From: Paramarasmius palmivorus
Taxonomy: Eukaryota; Basidiomycota; Agaricomycetes; Agaricales; Marasmiaceae
NCBI GenBank assembly: GCA_037176845.1
Contig: JAYKXP010000147.1
Location: 43,941 to 107,940, forward strand
Length of the DNA stretch: 64,000 bases
Reading direction: 5' to 3'
The notes under the pieces were generated by a model. The model was not told where the DNA came from. It worked only from the letters and a program-made list of their open reading frames with translations, and did not search any database. Both the position numbers and the translations under genes were made by a program. This document shows, piece by piece, positions 40,392-50,995 of the stretch. How positions within the stretch are numbered: the first letter of the stretch is position 1; every line of letters starts with the position of its first letter.

Positions 40392-41327
40392 ATGGTGCGT
40401 GGAGCTCCCATTCCTCCTCTCCCCTCGAACCTCTCCACCCTTCAATGGCACCACCAACGCAACAACGTTGTAACATACGTTGACGGTGCACTCTACCGAG
40501 CACCTTAGTACGTGTTCTATGATTGACGGTGCGGGATATTTTACTTACCGATAGCATAGTCCCACAGATGCCAATGGTCAGCTCATGGACCCAAGGAATA
40601 TTCCAACCCACTCCGAAAGCGGATTCATGACCTTGAACTGCTTTCACGGAGCAAAGTTGAAGGTCTGGAATGTCCTGTCGAATTCGCCGTACCAAAGGTT
40701 CAGAGGGTGTACCATTGGTGAATGCCAGTTTAGGCACAGGGCACCCAAGTATACCCATGACTGTAAAATGAAAGGTTGGTTATTTCTACCTCTTTTCGTA
40801 TCCTGTCATTAATATGAGTTCAAAGTAAACTTCACGGCCGCATACAACGGCGGCTCGCCTTTATCTTGGAATTTTTTTGATGGTCCATACGGTGAGTTAA
40901 GCCAACTAGACCTGAACTGTTACTAACTGACACACAGATTATAAAAACGACCAACCTATTAAGGAGAAACAACCAGCGTCCACTCCTATCGCCGGAAATG
41001 CAACTCGGAAGCGCAAACAACCAGAAGAGACGCCCACCTTACGCCAATACCCACAATCCGCCGACACCACACCTTCCTCGACACCTCAAAAACGCAAGTC
41101 AAAGCCATTTCCCATGCAAAAGGACGTGGACGAAGTGGTTAACAAAAGGTTGAAGCTAGAAAAGGGCGAAGGTAAGCCGTTAACAAATTCAGATTGCGCA
41201 ACAAGGACTTAGCTGAATTGTAGGTGGCACCTACTGCGACAACTGTGGGATGCCACAGTATCCAAATTATCCTCACACTTGTTCCGGCTCCTCAACGGTG
41301 CTCGACCTGACTGGTGATTCCGACTAG
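40392..41327 (+). CDS. Cysteine-rich protein of unknown function
   Basis: Five exons splice in frame into about 240 residues. Exon 1 starts MVRGAPIPPLPSNLSTLQW and ends VVTYVDGALYRAPY. Exon 2 has LNCFHGAKLKVWNV and a CTIGECQFRHRAPKYTHDC cluster (three Cys, two His). A short exon with AAYNGGSPLSWNFFDGPY follows, then a lysine-rich nuclear-type stretch (ATRKRKQ, QKRKSK). The last exon carries CDNCGMPQYPNYPHTC, ending DLTGDSD. Two Cys/His groups suggest zinc binding and a nuclear role, but I know no named family. It converges with the GIY-YIG gene 117 bp away. It lies outside both KDZ elements. Confidence 0.7.
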
Positions 41328-41443
41328 AGTTTTCTTGGTAGTCGCAATATATTTTCTTGATACAATCAAATGTACATGTAAAATAGATCGATAGCAATAC
41401 ATCGACAACAAGAAATAGTACGATAGCGTAACAAACAGATAGA

Positions 41444-42023
41444 CTAATTTTGAACTTGGGATTCGAGATCAAGTTCTTTGATCAATGGTAAGATAATGGT
41501 ATCCCAAGCGCTTGCGTCGGGGAACCTAAAAACTTCAATGTGGCGTACGCCACCTAAATCGAAAGTCAGTTGCGTGAACGAGAAAAATCAAATTACAACG
41601 TACAAACTGAGCAATACATTGGTACGCGTTCGTACCCTCGCGATTCCATCTCGAGATGGACCATCCGTTCTGCGCGGTAATCAATAATGATACACGAAAA
41701 ACACCGATATCAACTCACCGACGCGACGCGACGCGCTGACCTCGAACCCCCCGAACCAAAAGTGCTTGAAACTGGTGCACCGGTCCCATTCTGCGATCCG
41801 GACTTCCAACGGTCGACTAGTGCGACCAATCTTGATGAGGCAACCGTTGTCCGTCGCGTCTACCAGCAGAAATCCATAAACTGTACCCCTTTTCTCAAAC
41901 AGGCTGAGGGGAGACAGTTTTTTTGCTGCCAATTTGACTCTGGCCAACTATAAGAGGAAAAAAGTCAACAAACACAAGGTATAACAGTAATACACTCACC
42001 ATCATAGCCCAGGAGGGTGCCAT
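41444..42023 (-). CDS. GIY-YIG superfamily (T5orf172-type) protein
   Basis: Four exons give about 135 residues. A short first exon (MAPSWAMM, ATG at 42023) joins LARVKLAAKKLSPLSLFEKR, then GTVYGFLLVDATDNG, IKIGRTSRPLEVRIAEW and, after an intron, VERMVHLEMESRGYERVPMYC and HIEVFRF. The VYG / IKIGRT pair with a downstream arginine, the ERxVHLE helix and the Cys..H-x-E-x-F end are the pattern of the T5orf172 (DUF-type, GIY-YIG-like) domain also seen in the yeast meiotic Mug113 group. Fungal members are small and uncharacterised; a nuclease role is plausible but not shown. The full-domain pattern is intact. It is separated from E2 by the minisatellite. Confidence 0.8.
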
Positions 42024-42029
42024 GTTGAG

Positions 42030-42340
42030 GAATTGAGAAGGATGTAGAGGGAGGTGCTGCTTTGATGCTGGTGGTGATGGGCAAAGGGCACCAGAACCAA
42101 CTTTCCCGGGCTCAATTGAGCAAATATACGGCGGGATGGGCAGCGCGGACGCGCCGCGACGACGGCGAACAACGGTCGGGCGTACGACGACTACGAAGAG
42201 ACTGAAAATAGCGTCGCGGACACGTCCCGAACGCGTCCTAGGTCGGTCAGTGTCTTTTTTGATATTTTTGCCAGCTCATTTTTACAACTCATAGCAGAAC
42301 ACCTGGGAATGCACCTGGGATACTCAGGAGATATGCCCTG
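42030..42340. other. CpG-dense block, left of minisatellite
   Basis: About 42120-42245 is packed with CG dinucleotides (GCGCGGACGCGCCGCGACG and similar), unlike the surrounding sequence. No gene is visible. It may be an unmethylated promoter-like block or part of an unrecognised repeat. Confidence 0.45.
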
Positions 42341-42346
42341 GGGTTC

Positions 42347-42840
42347 TCAGGGGTGCTGAATCTATCTAGCACATCCCTGAAGCCCCACAATGGGTCCTTG
42401 AGCAACACTCAATGCACACCCCCTGCTGCTGGTTGAAAATTTCCATCCTAAAGCAGAGCATCAGCAAGAGGCTGCAAACAAAAAGGGAGGAGACCAACCT
42501 TTGTATTTCAAGGTGCTGAATCCACCTGTTAACTCCCTGAAGCCTCCATGACCCTATCTGAAGTGTCTCCAGATGTCCCCCTCCTGCCCTGGTTGATGTC
42601 TTCATCCTAAAGCAGGAGGTCAGCAGGAGGCTCCAGGGAAAAAAGGAGAAGACCAACCTTTGTATTTCAAGGTGCTGGATACACCTATTACCTCCCTGAA
42701 GCCTCCAGGATCCTCCCTGCTAATTCCCTACATACCCTCCTCCTACCTTGGTTGATCTTTTTCACCTTGCAGCAGACCAACAGCAAGGGTGCCCAGACAG
42801 ACCTAGGGTAGGCTACCCTAGGTTTTCAAGGGTGCTGATT
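42347..42840. repeat. 159-bp minisatellite, three copies plus a partial
   Basis: The unit start TTCAAGGTGCTGRAT recurs at about 42347 (variant), 42507, 42666 and 42825, giving a period of 158-160 bp. Each unit continues with ACTCCCTGAAGCC-like sequence and ends with GACCAACCTTTGTAT or a decayed form. No coding. Confidence 0.8.
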
Positions 42841-43170
42841 CGGAATATCGATATCCGGTAAGCGCCCGTGCACTCGTTCAATAACCGAAAATCGCGCGAC
42901 GCGAAAAACCGGCGGCGTCGCCCTCGGAAGATTGCGCGGGACTCTTCGATCGTCAAACGCGGGACGGTGCGTACATGCAAATGCGCGACAAAGCGTTCCC
43001 GAACGATAATGTGATCCCGGCGGCGAAAAACTCGACGGAAAGGCGTCGACGTATCGCACGGACGTTAACGCGGAACTCTTCGGTCGTTCACGGGGAGGTG
43101 ATACGCGCTCGAGTAGTTTAACGTCGTTTCGGACGATCGATATGTTAGTAGTCAGTGTACAGATGGTCAC
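42841..43170. other. CpG-dense block abutting E2
   Basis: It is a second stretch with very frequent CG (AATCGCGCGACGCG, GGCGGCGTCG and similar) directly against the E2 target duplication. A minus-strand open frame (42826-43170) has no motif and looks like a by-product of composition. Confidence 0.45.
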
Positions 43171-43177
43171 CGAATGC
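43171..43177. repeat. Target-site duplication of E2, left copy
   Basis: CGAATGC directly precedes the terminal CACCC of E2. Its partner is found, as the reverse complement GCATTCG, at 61047-61053 against the E3 terminus rather than after 60798. Confidence 0.7.
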
Positions 43178-43204
43178 CACCCAACCCTGTAGTACTATTG
43201 CAAT
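43178..43204 (+). repeat. E2 left terminal inverted repeat
   Basis: CACCCAACCCTGTAGTAC then TATTGCAAT. It pairs with 60772-60798. A second shared block, AATTGCAATGCTCACA, follows on both sides at about 43230 (left) and 60735 (right, reverse complement). Confidence 0.75.
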
Positions 43205-43487
43205 ATCCAGGACATATAGCCCTAGGTGCAATTGCAATGCTCACAGTAACTCACAGGAGGTAAACATCCGCGCCATTATAGAATAGTATGCCACGTGATA
43301 GCTGGATCTGCTCAAGCTCTGCTAAGCCTATTGCCAACGTAAGCCAACGTAAATAATGATAATAAATAAAATAAATAATGATAATTTTAACGAAAATACA
43401 CGGACGGCTCCATTGCAATAGAATCATGGAACGAGAATCGAGAATATCCTTCCCTTGTCCATTGCAATAGTACCATGCTATTGCAAT
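43197..43487. repeat. ATTGCAAT palindromes, E2 left subterminal zone (5 copies)
   Basis: Exact ATTGCAAT at 43197, 43231, 43412, 43461 and 43480, ending at the transposase stop codon. The same 8-mer is repeated at the other end. Confidence 0.85.
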
Positions 43488-43491
43488 AGAC

Positions 43492-46400
43492 TTATTCCTC
43501 CTCATCTGCCGAATCCTCTTCCCCTGAATCGCTCTCCAATTCGGCTGGTTGTAGCAATTGCTCCCTGTGCTGCACAGGACGCTGACGTTCTGGAGCGGAC
43601 CATATACGACGAAACCGTGAAGCTAGTTGCTCACGAAGAACTGCCTGACGCTCTGCATATGCTTTCATCCCTTCCTCCACACTCGATTCCCCTTCTACCA
43701 ATCGCTCCCGCCATTCCCCGGCCTCGAAAGCCAGTGTCTCAATCACTCGCCTCATCTCCTCTTCCACCAAAAGCTCCTCCTCCTCCCATCGGCGTTTCCG
43801 CGCCCAGGCCTTGCTCCATTCTACTCGTACCACCTCCTTCACAATCTCTGGATCACCACTGACATCTACATCCCTCCATATCCAGGTAGTAGTGCGACGT
43901 GATTCTCCAGCCTGGATTAAAGAGTTCCTCTCCGCCGCTAATCGTTCCTTTCCCAGAGCCTTCCGTACATTCTTCATCGCATGAGTATCCTCCTCGTCCA
44001 ATGAACGCACATCAGCATCCCGTAGCTCTTGAAATTTCTTCTCTCGATTCTGCAGTGTGCCATTCCGCAGGGACATTAACGCCGTATACGCCGCCCTATA
44101 TTTGTCCTTTGCCTCCTCCATTTTGTGATTGTTGCGAGCGAGGACTTCCCTGGCATCTCTGGCCCCCTTCTGGTGACGTGCGTTTAGATCTCTATTAGTG
44201 AGCAGTTTCGTCCGCACAAACAGGCGAGTGCGGATGTCATCAAGTGAACTCTCGCACTGCCCTCGACGATATTCCGCCTCCATTGCTACCCATTTCTCCA
44301 TCACCGGCTGCCTCCTAACCTCATCCGGTAATCCAGAGGGGAGCAGCAGATTGACAGTCTCGGGTTCGGGAGCAGACTCTTGTACGCCATCAAGGGTGGT
44401 GATGATAGGTGTGTAGACCTCTTGCAATCGGCGTACTCTGGCAATGGCACGCTCTAGCTTGGCACGCCGGTCTGCGAGGTCCGTTTGCTGCAGCGTGGTG
44501 TTGGCCTTGTTCTCTTTGATGTATGCAACCAGTCGTCGTCTGTCAATCATATTGTCAACAATGGCTCCTCAGGCATGAACTATATGATTACTCACTGCAG
44601 CTCCTCAACCTCCAAAGCAAGGTAAATGAACGCGCTGGCACTGATGTCTAGAGCAGCGCTCATGCCCTGCTTGAGCTCTTGTGCTTCCTTCTTTGCATAA
44701 TGGAGGCGTACGTCGTGCTCGGTTTCACCTGAAGAAAGTTAGTCAATGTCGCCGTAAGATACATAAGCCTGAGGCCTACCTGTCTGAGGTAAAGAATAAG
44801 GATTCTTCTTAGAAGCCCCACTCTCCCAATCCAGTACTATTCTCCTCCATTCCTCTATCGACGAGGCATCCTGGTTCGATGTGAAAAGCTCGAATTCTCG
44901 AGAGTGTACCTTCACCCGGGATGCCGCCTCTCGACGACGCTTGTGGAGAAGACGACCTATATACACCGTCAGTCTCTGCACTAAAATTTCATACGACGGT
45001 ACCAACTTACCTATTCCAATGCGTTTCCGGTGGTTCGAGCTTCCAAAATGATCGTCGATAGTATCTCGTCTATGACCCGGGCCCATCTCCCTGGTACTCG
45101 TTGCAATCGGACCGTCACTCGCCCAGTGTCGTTCAACTCCTTCCCCATCGGTCTGTCCGGTTCCAGGGCACAGGTGCAAGGAGAAATTCTCCTGGCATTT
45201 TCTCTCGTGACCCTGGATGTGCAGTTTCGGCACCACAAAGCGCCAAAGCTCCGCGATGATAACCATCTTCAATGGATCCGGGATCCATTCCATACGGCCA
45301 AAGAATTTGACATAGTATTGGCAAACTATATCATAACTCAGCACTCGCTTCAAATGAGGGTCGTCCAAACTCTGAGATGCCGATATAGCGTAATCAGCAT
45401 GACCGAACCTGAGAGGAATGTCAATGAAAGTGAAGCTTGGCTATCTCATGGACACTCACTTCTCGCCTTTGTTGAGATCGACAGTTCCATTCGGCTCTAC
45501 CATCTCATGCCGAATGCAGAGGCAAAGCAAAACCCCAGTCGTGGCATAGCTTTTGCTAAACTTTGAGTTTGCTTGTTTGACTGCTTGTAGTCCAGTGCAA
45601 GAGCTGGTCTGGTCATCCGGGAAGTAGCATTAGCTCGATGCCAACATACATGAACAAGTATTCCGCACCTCTTTTTGCTCCGTCAGGACCTTGACAAACT
45701 TCTGGTACTGCTCCTGAGGTACGTAGTACGCCGAGCCAGTCCAAAGTCCTGGATCCTTCTCCTCAGAAGAAATATGCCGCCTTTTCAAGCGGAAGCAAGC
45801 ATCAACACCTATGAACTTGGTGTACAAGAAACTGTCGTGTCATGAGCAAGTTTACTGTGATTCATACGAACAAGCCCACCTCTTATCCGGGCTAGCCTTC
45901 CGCCAGTCGTTCGGAATGTTCACTCCCGGCCTTGGACAAGCAAGACACCGCAAAGACAACGAACCACGGGGAATCCGTGACAAATCCCGAGTCGCTGACG
46001 GTACGTTTCCTATACCGCCACGTTTGAGCATCTTGAGATACCGCCATTGACGCACAACACGAACAAAGGCTTCATATCGATCCTATTCTTAAACCATCAG
46101 CAGATAACTCATTAATCCAATTTCCGATAACGAACCTTTAGACCGCCAAGCCCAGCGCCGTCGGTTCTGGCTTCCAAACCATAGTAGAAGTCGTATAGGG
46201 TGATTTTCCCTTGGTGAGTCATGGTGTGGAATAGGGATAGTGTCTGGAAAGTGAACGCAGTGCGGGGCTCATTGACCGTCGCCGGATATAGCTCGTAACG
46301 CATCAGCTGTTGCCATTCCTTCCCAACATCTCGTTGACACATGCAGTAACGAATCTCCACCTCCTGTATCGAGTTCAGGTCCACGACCACAAAACTATCC

Positions 46401-47161
46401 GACCCTCGATTGTGCATGTTGCATTTCTCGCCAGGAGGATGACCCAACTGCACGAAGAGACCCAAAGACTTGAGCGTAACTCGCTCAAAGTACCTTCCAT
46501 TCCATTTCTACAACCCACTGAATAACACGCTGGATGACGATTTAGAAAAACATACCTCTATTCGATCAAACGGCCGCCTACGATGATCGAAAACGATGCA
46601 CTCCGCGCACGAAAGCCGTTTTTCGCTGCAATCCTTACAGCGATATAGGTCAACCTCGCTGGTTTTGCAACGAAAGCATCGTACAGGAGCTCCGTGTCGA
46701 CTTTCCAAACGCATGAGCTCGTCGAGAAAGAGGGATGCCTGCGGCACCCATTCCTTCATTGGGTGATCCTGACAGAGGCCGAAGGATTAATAATAATTCA
46801 ATGCAGAACTTGTACCACTCACTGAAGCATGGTTTCTCTTCACAGATTCTTTCAGCTCCGATTTCAGCTGCTCTCGATCCTCTTCTACCACTTCTTCAGT
46901 ATCCCCCATTTCCCAGCTAGATTCTTCAATGCCAGAGAACGACCCGAAATCCTCCCATCCTTCATTCCCATCTATTCTAGTTGTCGAATCCAAACGCGTT
47001 TTCTTTTTGGGGGGCGACAGCGCCAGAGGTACCCTGTTACGCGTCCCACGAAGTCCATCCGAGGAAAGAGATACGACGTCGAAAAACGGAGCAGGGGAGT
47101 CCAAGTCTTGTCGGACGTGAGTCCTAAGTTGAGGGGCCTTTCTCTTCCGTTTGGTGCTCAT
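43492..47161 (-). CDS. CxC2-type KDZ transposase (E2)
   Basis: About eleven exons splice into roughly 1,050-1,100 residues. Order: basic N-terminus (MSTKRKRKAPQ, start chosen here because upstream in-frame ATGs fall in the divergent promoter); the CxC2 zinc cluster RCFRCKTSEVDLYRCKDC..LSCAEC (about 46600-46690); a FVVVDLNSIQEVEIRYC block; first catalytic aspartate in GVDACFRLKRR (about 45795); a SCTGLQAVKQANSKF exon; second aspartate in LSYDIVCQYY (about 45325); the HIQGHERKC metal segment; and the glutamate in GTGQTDGEGVERHWAS (about 45140). A 350-residue coiled-coil-like C-terminus (from 44550) ends in an acidic tail. All catalytic and zinc residues are present. The family is known from basidiomycete KDZ elements. 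The gene is read divergently from the coiled-coil gene. Confidence 0.93.
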
Positions 47162-47211
47162 AGCATGGTTGTTGATTGTTGAGCGCGTGAAACGCGTAGT
47201 GATCTCGTGGG

Positions 47212-47237
47212 CATGAGTGACATCCCTGTCACTCATG
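47212..47237. promoter_or_regulatory. 11-bp inverted repeat in divergent promoter
   Basis: CATGAGTGACA, TCCC, TGTCACTCATG: perfect 11-bp arms with a 4-bp spacer at the middle of the 104-bp gap between the transposase ATG (47161) and the coiled-coil ATG (47266). A further TGTCAC follows. This is the form of a dimer-binding operator; regulation of both genes is inferred from position only. Confidence 0.5.
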
Positions 47238-47265
47238 TCACACTTGCTCCTCACACCCATCCACA

Positions 47266-47803
47266 ATGGAATCAAAGCCTATCGCTTTCCGACAATCCAC
47301 AAAGAAAGGTGAGCTTTACATAGGTATTTCTGTACCAAAGCTAATTAATTACTAGCTATTACCACTGAGTATGATGCCAGAAAGGAAAACAGAGTTTCCT
47401 GTTCACGTCTTGATGGTGTCAGCGCGTCTGTACTTGCACGTTACGGTAATGGTGAGTATCAGGACTTGCTTCTCCCAATTATAGTCCCCTGATAAAGAAT
47501 TTAGCCAGTCAAGAGCATTTGATACTCACCGTGCAAAAATTGCACGGTCGTCTCAGTCGGCTATCTGCCAACCTTCGTGCTCTGCGCAGCGAAAATCACT
47601 ACCTACAACGCGAAAACAACGCCTTGGAACGCGAGAGTTTCTCACTGAGGAGTGCTAACCGGATGTTACTACTGGAAGTGGAAAATCTGAGGGAGGAACT
47701 CGAAGACTTGGCCCCAGACACGGACGAAGAGCGCGAGTATGCTACTATTTCACTCTCTGACGCTCAGTTTGAAGCGCTTGTTCGCGGTGCCTATTCCGAC
47801 TAG
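47266..47803 (+). CDS. Coiled-coil (leucine-zipper-like) protein (E2)
   Basis: Three exons (introns at about 47309-47355 and 47452-47505) give about 145 residues. It starts MESKPIAFRQSTKK and continues ARKENRVSCSRLDG, followed by a long amphipathic helix with leucines at heptad spacing (VQKLHGRLSRLSANLRALRS, then ENNALERESFSLRSANRMLL). It ends in an acidic tail DTDEEREYA..RGAYSD. The short basic stretch ahead of a zipper recalls a bZIP, but the canonical N-x7-R basic motif is not convincing. Its head-to-head position with the transposase suggests a regulator or partner. Confidence 0.75.
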
Positions 47804-48025
47804 ATATCTTGCTGTAATTTACCTATTACCTATTTTGGTCATCAGGAATGTTTTTTTGGACCGAACATCAGAAACATTCATCAGAAGGTTTGATTAACAA
47901 ATCTGAAATCGACCGAAAACACACGTGGGAATACTAGGCAACGCTCCTCTTTTTTCCGCTCCCTCATTCTGCAGCCCTCAAAATGAAATTGTGCTCCCCA
48001 GCCTGGCCACCCGCCCTTTCTTTCT

Positions 48026-49978
48026 ATGTCCATCATTCAGAACATACCTGGTGAGCTCTAAACGTCAATCCCATCGCCATTCTATCCCTTCCAAGCGGTT
48101 GAAGGGAAACTCGCAACGACTTGATACTCCTGCAGGGGAATCTTGTCCTCTTGCGCCTTCCAGAGACCTGCTTCACCCCAAACGAAGGCCTGATACTCTT
48201 GCCAGGGAATCTCGCTTCACTAAACTATCATGCTCTCATCTCATTTTATCTTACTCGCTTACAATTCGCTAATTCACCAACCCAGATTCGCTCAAACAAC
48301 TTTTTGGTGGCCGAACGGTAAGTCACCATTCTTGACGCGATACGAAGCTCACCAAACACACAGACTCGCTCCCAAAACTACTACTCCCCTTATCTCCTTA
48401 CCACCGACGAATCGCTGGATGCTCGACTTGTAGAAGCTCTCAACGCTCACGACGACCCTTACCTCGATTCCCCTTTGACCACACCCCCTTCTTCACCCCC
48501 TTCCTCACCCGACGTACGCTCATCAGTCATAACCGAGCTTATGGAAGACATTCCTGAGCTCAACCTTCCTCGGTCTTCCACAACAGACTCCACTCCGCAT
48601 CGTCGAAACACGTCTCGAAATAAGAAGAAAGGTCACGAACGTCGGAAGGCTCGTCGCAAACTTGGAGATGTGTTGGTGTTCGCAAAGGATCCGAGGCGTC
48701 TCAAGGAACACAAAATTCGCCTGACCACCTTATCTCGTGCAGCACCGGTCTCTACGGAGATCCAGGACAGCCACCTTCACCCAACTTCATCTGGGTACCT
48801 GGGAACCCAACGTCCGCTCCCGGAAAGGCGCTCGTACTCAAAGGACGAGCTTTTGGCGATGGGATTTCAGCTGCATCCTCACAATCCTGAGTACGATTGC
48901 CGCGTTCTATCCGAGTACCTGTACTAACCCTTTCTCCAGCTCCACCTGCCCTATTTTGCACGCCGAGACCGGGTCTGTTACAGGGCTTATCGTTCCAGGG
49001 CCACGATCCACTGATCCTGGGTCCCAGTCCTGGGATGAGACCATTGCCGAATGTACTGCGATGATCGAGCGCTTGCGCCCTCGTTGCAACTTCAAGCCCC
49101 CGCGACCTACCCCCAAGCAAAAGAAGATGGCAGAATCCGGCAGCCCCATAGAAAATCTGGAACACGAACGCCGAGGGAACTTCAAGTTCCTCAACTACGG
49201 TATCTCCTATGGCAACGGACAAACGGTGAGCGATTCTTTAGACCTGCCGAGACCCATACTAATCTTATCCATACAGCAACCACTCATGCTCTCACAAACC
49301 CCCAAGAATCAACAAGTGCTGGACGAGATTAGGTTCAGTTCCTGCTTTATTCGCCTTGCGTCCTTCATCTCATGTGCGTATAGATATTGATACTAAGGCT
49401 CTGGCCGACGCTCACATGATCTGATAGGTGTCTTCTTGGCCTGGGCTCCCAGACTTTTCCTGTACTACGTTCAGGTCATGGCATCCCTCATCGGTCAATA
49501 CTCCAATCTCCATCTTCCATTCAGCAAGTGCGTTTTTGCCGCATTTACCGTCAACTTCGGCCCCGAAACCATCTGTCACCCTCATCTCGATCTCAAAAAC
49601 TTGGCGTACGGATGGTGTGCGATAACCGCGTTGGGCGATTTTGATTGGCGTTGCGGCGGCCACCTCGTGTTATGGGATCTGAAGCTCGTTATCGAATTCC
49701 CGCCTGGAACCACCATCTTTATCCCCTCTGCCCTGATCACCCACTCCAACACTTCTATCTCTCCCGGAGAGAAACGTTACTCGTTTACCTTGTATTCCGC
49801 TGGCGGTCTGTTTCGATGGGTTGAACACGGCTTTGTCACGGAGAAAATATACCAAGCAACACTCGCAAAGGCTCAGGCATTGGTGGCCGGCGTGTCACGA
49901 TGGGTCAGTGGTTTCGCACTATTTTCCACATTGTCGGAGTTGAAGGAATCGGTCCCGGGTTTGTTATCAGACAAATAG
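48026..49978 (+). CDS. TET/JBP family 2-oxoglutarate/Fe(II) dioxygenase (E2)
   Basis: The N-terminal region (from about 48286: LKQLFGGRT, then a Ser/Pro-rich and Arg/Lys-rich NLS region RRNTSRNKKKGHERRKARRK) leads to a middle domain with HAETGSVTGLIVPGPRS and RRGNFKFLNYGISYGNGQT, then the catalytic core. The core holds NFGPETICHPHLDLKN (H-x-D), CGGHLVLWDLKLVIEFPPG, THSNTSI (distal His), EKRYSFTLY (2OG Arg) and LFRWVEHGF. The first exon is uncertain: ATG 48026 joined across a 235-bp intron fits the phase. Between about 49335 and 49451 the frame can only be kept by one long 116-bp intron that loses about 20 residues; otherwise there is a frameshift. If real, that lesion would cripple the enzyme. 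The ligands themselves are intact. Confidence 0.85.
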
Positions 49979-50099
49979 ACAGTTGTATTCCATAATAGCC
50001 AATAAAGCGAGTTCTGATGCAATCACAATACATTCCATTAAAAGTCTAACGTCTAACGCTTATCAGCAACGTCCCAGCGATCACTACCTCCTGTGTACT

Positions 50100-50854
50100 A
50101 TGTCCACCCAGCCAAAAGATGCCCCAGTCAAACCGGACGACTCTACTTTGCCTGAGGAACAGTGAGTGCTATTTGATCACGTCAAAAAATTACTGACTAG
50201 GCTTCACAAAGGGTCCTGAGACACTGGAATGACCAGAAAAGGTGAGACTACCCCTGCACAAATGCTGCCGTCACTCACATCCTTCTAGCCAACGCTATCT
50301 GGCACAGTCTCCTGGTATGCGAATGTCCCCTCAGGAATACCGTCATTTTCTGCACCAATATCTCTCCACGTACGACTCACGCAATGTTCAAGGGAATCAA
50401 GACAGTTCAGAAGACGCCGAAACTGATACAGGTGCCACCGCAGACGAAACCTCTGGCACAACTCCACCTACATCAGATGTTGACCTCAGGTACACCGAAT
50501 TTCCTCCATTTTCTACGTTGGGATCAAATCATAACTGATTTTTCTGATAGCTCTGAGTCGGAACACGAGAACGATAACTCCCGCAATGATTATCGTGGTT
50601 ATCCCAGGCACTACGAGTCGCTTTCGGTTCCAGTCTCCTCATCCCTCGATGTATTGGGAGTACACAGAGAGGAAGCTTTCGCCACGCTACTCGCCAGTTC
50701 TAGGGCACGGGAGTCCAAGCGCCCCAGCATGGCGGATCGTTTGGCGGATCGTATGAGTATGCTGAAAAAGAAACACAACATCCCGGAAACCCCGCCAACC
50801 GAATCCGAGGAAGAGGAAGAGGCACGAGGCACTGAACCTAGCAACGACTCGTAG
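50100..50854 (+). CDS. Acidic protein of unknown function (E2)
   Basis: Four exons give about 200 residues. It starts MSTQPKDAPVKPDDSTLPEE and continues QVLRHWNDQKSQRYLAQSPG, with a small helical block MSPQEYRHFLHQYLSTYDSR. Then comes a Ser/Asp/Glu-rich linker, and a basic patch MADRLADRMSMLKKKHNIPE near an acidic C-terminus. No family recognised. It lies 142 bp ahead of the RPA3 gene on the same strand. Confidence 0.65.
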
Positions 50855-50995
50855 ACGCATATAGATATGTATTTGAAAACACAATCTGAAATGCACGCAT
50901 GCGGACCAGTAAAAAGGGTGATGCTCGGACTATTTAGCTGGAATCCGCCTCCGACTGATCTGTATTCCTACTCCTCACAGCAACTAAACACCTCG

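Noticed and set aside
42826..43170. 114-residue minus-strand frame in the CpG block
   Set aside because: High CG content suppresses stops; no motif or splice partner.
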